A stretch of DNA of 6,420 nucleotides from Candidatus Peribacterales bacterium. Its GTDB lineage: Bacteria > Patescibacteriota > Gracilibacteria > Peribacterales > Peribacteraceae. The translations under genes and the position numbers were made by a program. Positions 4,561 through 6,420 of the stretch are shown piece by piece; position 1 is the first letter of the stretch; each line of letters begins with the position of its first letter. The stretch is taken from positions 1 to 6,420 of the forward strand of contig JAKFXO010000136.1 of assembly GCA_021731345.1 (NCBI GenBank). Reading direction: 5' to 3'. Under the pieces are notes generated by a model. That model saw nothing but the letters and a program-made list of their open reading frames with translations, was not told the DNA's origin and did no database searches.

Positions 4561-6364
4561 ACTTACCTTTGGATTTGGATGCTTTTTTTGCATTGTTTTC
4601 TTTGATGAAGTAGATCTCCTCCGGCGGCGCTGAGATACGCATGAGCTCTTCGATGGTTGTCAGACCAGCCTTCGCTTTATCGAGTCCGTCCTCGAAGAGG
4701 AACATGAATCCGTGTTCGCGCGCCTTCATCAGAAGTTCGGTGCTGTTACATTTCCGGACGATGAGCTCTTCCATGTCTTTGTTGATCTCCAAAAGTTCGT
4801 AGATACCGATACGTCCGCGGTAACCCGTGTTGCCGCATGCGTCGCAGCCCTTGCCGCGGTACAAGTGCACTGGTTCGTTGCTGATGAAATAGTGATCCGC
4901 GCCTCGGAACAGTGTGCGTGCTTCGGCAGCTGGAATCGTAAAACTGAAGCGACAGTTCGGGCAGATTTTACGAGCAAGACGCTGCGCGACGATCACTTCC
5001 AGTGTGGATGCGAGGAGGAATGGCTCAATACCCATTTCAATGAGACGTGGCACTGCTGTAGCCGAGTCATTGGCGTGGAGTGTCGAGAACAAAAGGTGAC
5101 CTGTGAGCGCAGCGTTCACGGCGATCGATGCAGTCTCTGGGTCACGGATCTCACCGACGAGGATGATGTCCGGGTCCTGACGAACGAGAGCGCGGAGTCC
5201 TTTTGCGAACGTCAGTCCGGTTCCCATGTTGATCTGAATGTGGTTGATGCCTGGGATTTTGTACTCCACTGGATCTTCGACCGTGGAAATGTTCACGTCG
5301 GGGCGGTTACGCATCTTCAGAAGTCCGTACAGCGTTGTGGATTTTCCGGCTCCCGTTGGACCCGTGGTGAGGATCATGCCGAACGGCTTGTTTGCGGCTT
5401 TTTCAAGAATGCTTCGGTAATGGTCGGAGAATCCAAGGTCGGCGAGTGTCAGGTTTCTGACGTATTCTGAGAGAAGACGCATCACAACTTTCTCACCGTC
5501 GATGATCGGGATGATGGACACACGGACGTCCATGGTGCCGGAGCGCGACTTGTAACGGATGGCTCCGTCTTGCGCTGCAAAGTGTTCGTCGATGCGGAGG
5601 TTCGCTTCGATTTTGATGCGGTTGATGATGCCTTCGTAGAATGGTTTTGGCAGGCGTCCTGCTTCATGCATCACACCGTCCACACGGAAGCGGACGATGA
5701 CGTCTTTCTCTTGTGGTTCGAAGTGAATATCGGATGCCTTCAGTCCCATCGCGTCCTCGAAGATTTCTTCGAGCATTTCCGGGGCGACTTTTTTCTGCTT
5801 TTCCATGATCGCCTGGAAACGAGTGGCGAGTGGTTTGTGGTAGAGCGCAAACGAACCTGCGATAGCATTTTTTGGTGCGTAGACGAATGTCACTTTGCCC
5901 GTGAATTTTTTTACCGCGCCTTTGGAGCCTTTGGCCCAGAAACTTTTTTTGCCAGCAGCCTTCACTGCGGCTTTGCCGGTCGGTACGTATTGTGACTGAC
6001 CGACGTTTGCTTTCACGGCTTCTTCAAGTCCTTCGTATCCTGGGTCAGACGTTGCCACCGTAATTTCTTTTTCCGGTTCGTACGCCACAGCAACGGCGCT
6101 CACGGTGCGAGCAAAGTCTTCAGGTAGAACTGCGATGATTTCACGCGTCGGGGATTTGCCGACAATGTCGTAAAAAGGCAGCTTGTAGTGTTCAGCGAGG
6201 GCATTCTCAAGCAGTTCTGATGTGAGAAGCCTGCGCTCCGAGAGGATGGTTCGTAGCTCTACACGGCGCTCGTCGGCTTCTTTCAAAACTTCCTTCAGCT
6301 CGTCTTCGCCCAGATAGCTTTGGGCGACGAGGATCTTGCCGAGTTCTTGGTTGGTGAGAGCCAT
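4559..6364 (-). CDS. pilB: Type IV pilus assembly ATPase PilB (GspE/PulE family)
   Basis: This 601-residue protein is a cytoplasmic hexameric ATPase of the secretion-ATPase superfamily that powers pilus extension through PilC. Residues 1 to about 180 form an MshEN-type N-terminal region (LGKILV near the start, FVYAPKNAI at 160-168). The catalytic core is intact: Walker A GPTGAGKST at 335-343 with K341, Asp box TVEDPVEY at 361-368, Walker B DPDIILVGEIRD at 397-408, and His box TGHLLFSTLHANDS at 421-434. A tetracysteine zinc site follows (C468/C471 and C507/C510), as in PilB/GspE and unlike PilT. An unusual Lys/Ala-rich stretch at about 128-157 interrupts the MshEN region. The ATG at 6364 places MshEN at the N-terminus; no Shine-Dalgarno is seen before it. 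The tail is Lys-rich and the stop TAA is built into the pilC ribosome-binding site. Length is near the family norm of about 560-600. Confidence 0.96.
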   Translation of the reverse strand: MALTNQELGKILVAQSYLGEDELKEVLKEADERRVELRTILSERRLLTSELLENALAEHYKLPFYDIVGKSPTREIIAVLPEDFARTVSAVAVAYEPEKEITVATSDPGYEGLEEAVKANVGQSQYVPTGKAAVKAAGKKSFWAKGSKGAVKKFTGKVTFVYAPKNAIAGSFALYHKPLATRFQAIMEKQKKVAPEMLEEIFEDAMGLKASDIHFEPQEKDVIVRFRVDGVMHEAGRLPKPFYEGIINRIKIEANLRIDEHFAAQDGAIRYKSRSGTMDVRVSIIPIIDGEKVVMRLLSEYVRNLTLADLGFSDHYRSILEKAANKPFGMILTTGPTGAGKSTTLYGLLKMRNRPDVNISTVEDPVEYKIPGINHIQINMGTGLTFAKGLRALVRQDPDIILVGEIRDPETASIAVNAALTGHLLFSTLHANDSATAVPRLIEMGIEPFLLASTLEVIVAQRLARKICPNCRFSFTIPAAEARTLFRGADHYFISNEPVHLYRGKGCDACGNTGYRGRIGIYELLEINKDMEELIVRKCNSTELLMKAREHGFMFLFEDGLDKAKAGLTTIEELMRISAPPEEIYFIKENNAKKASKSKGK

Positions 6365-6371
6365 AGAATTT

Positions 6372-6420
6372 TTAGAGGGCGGATTTTACTCGCTCGAGAA
6401 TCTCGGCGATGGGCGTATTG
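6372..6420 (-). CDS. C-terminal end of an upstream gene, product unidentified (partial)
   Basis: Reading the minus strand in from the right edge, one frame is open for 15 codons and ends in TAA at 6374-6372. The visible residues are NTPIAEILERVKSAL, an amphipathic-looking helix typical of a protein C-terminus. The stop lies 7 bases before the pilB ATG, so the two genes are probably co-transcribed. Position and strand suggest another pilus gene (a PilT-type ATPase would be a common neighbour), but 15 residues do not allow a family call. Another frame also closes nearby (TAA after about 11 codons), so this assignment rests on the tight junction with pilB and the plausible peptide. Confidence 0.5.
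   Translation of the reverse strand, partial: NTPIAEILERVKSAL

Noticed and set aside
4559..4593. A7 run at the pilB-pilC overlap as a site for programmed PilB-PilC fusion
   Set aside because: pilC is in the +1 frame relative to pilB, so the usual -1 slip on an A tract would not join them, and pilC has its own strong ribosome-binding site.
3953..4633. Plus-strand open frame (226 codons) opposite pilC, Ala/Ser/Phe-rich
   Set aside because: It mirrors the Ala/Lys-rich coding bias of the pilC N-terminus and has no independent start signal.
4712..5470. Long plus-strand open frame (252 codons) opposite pilB
   Set aside because: It lies antisense to the Walker B, His box and zinc-site regions of an intact pilB; its product has no recognisable domain and odd composition rich in Cys, His and Trp.

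Overview
The window is one stretch of a type IV pilus assembly operon. Every real gene lies on the minus strand, so transcription runs from position 6420 towards position 1. In transcription order it holds: the last codons of an unidentified gene (6420-6372); a complete PilB/GspE-type assembly ATPase (6364-4559); a complete PilC/GspF-type inner-membrane platform protein (best start 4545, end 3232); a very large 961-residue prepilin-like protein (3205-320); and the first 101 codons of a second prepilin of the PilV/GspI type (303-1), which runs off the left edge. Intergenic gaps are 7, 13, 26 and 16 bases. No terminator or convincing promoter is visible, so the operon probably extends beyond both edges.

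The organism is a bacterium of intermediate G+C. A compact pil operon with multidomain prepilins, Ser-only linkers and a thrombospondin type-3-like calcium motif resembles the Candidate Phyla Radiation (Patescibacteria), perhaps Peregrinibacteria-like. That is an inference from gene style, not a phylogenetic result. The standard code works throughout: all four visible stop codons are TAA, and no gene needs TGA to be read as an amino acid. Only pilC has a clear Shine-Dalgarno sequence; it overlaps the pilB stop codon. The large prepilin start is preceded by an unbroken 17-base pyrimidine run.

The working model is standard for the first two genes: PilB hydrolyses ATP at the cytoplasmic face and drives PilC, which lifts processed pilins out of the membrane into a fibre. 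The unusual element is the large prepilin. It has a normal class III signal and a FimT/GspH-like N-terminal domain of about 165 residues. About 800 further residues follow: a 19-unit TxSG tetrapeptide stalk, a tract with 21 Asp in 23 residues, two homologous Cys-bounded domains of 177 and 176 residues separated by a third domain, two pure Ser linkers (16 and 20), and a calcium-type motif with a Cys-containing tail. It looks like a modular surface adhesin or binding protein delivered on a pilus scaffold, and is the best candidate in the window for something not yet described.
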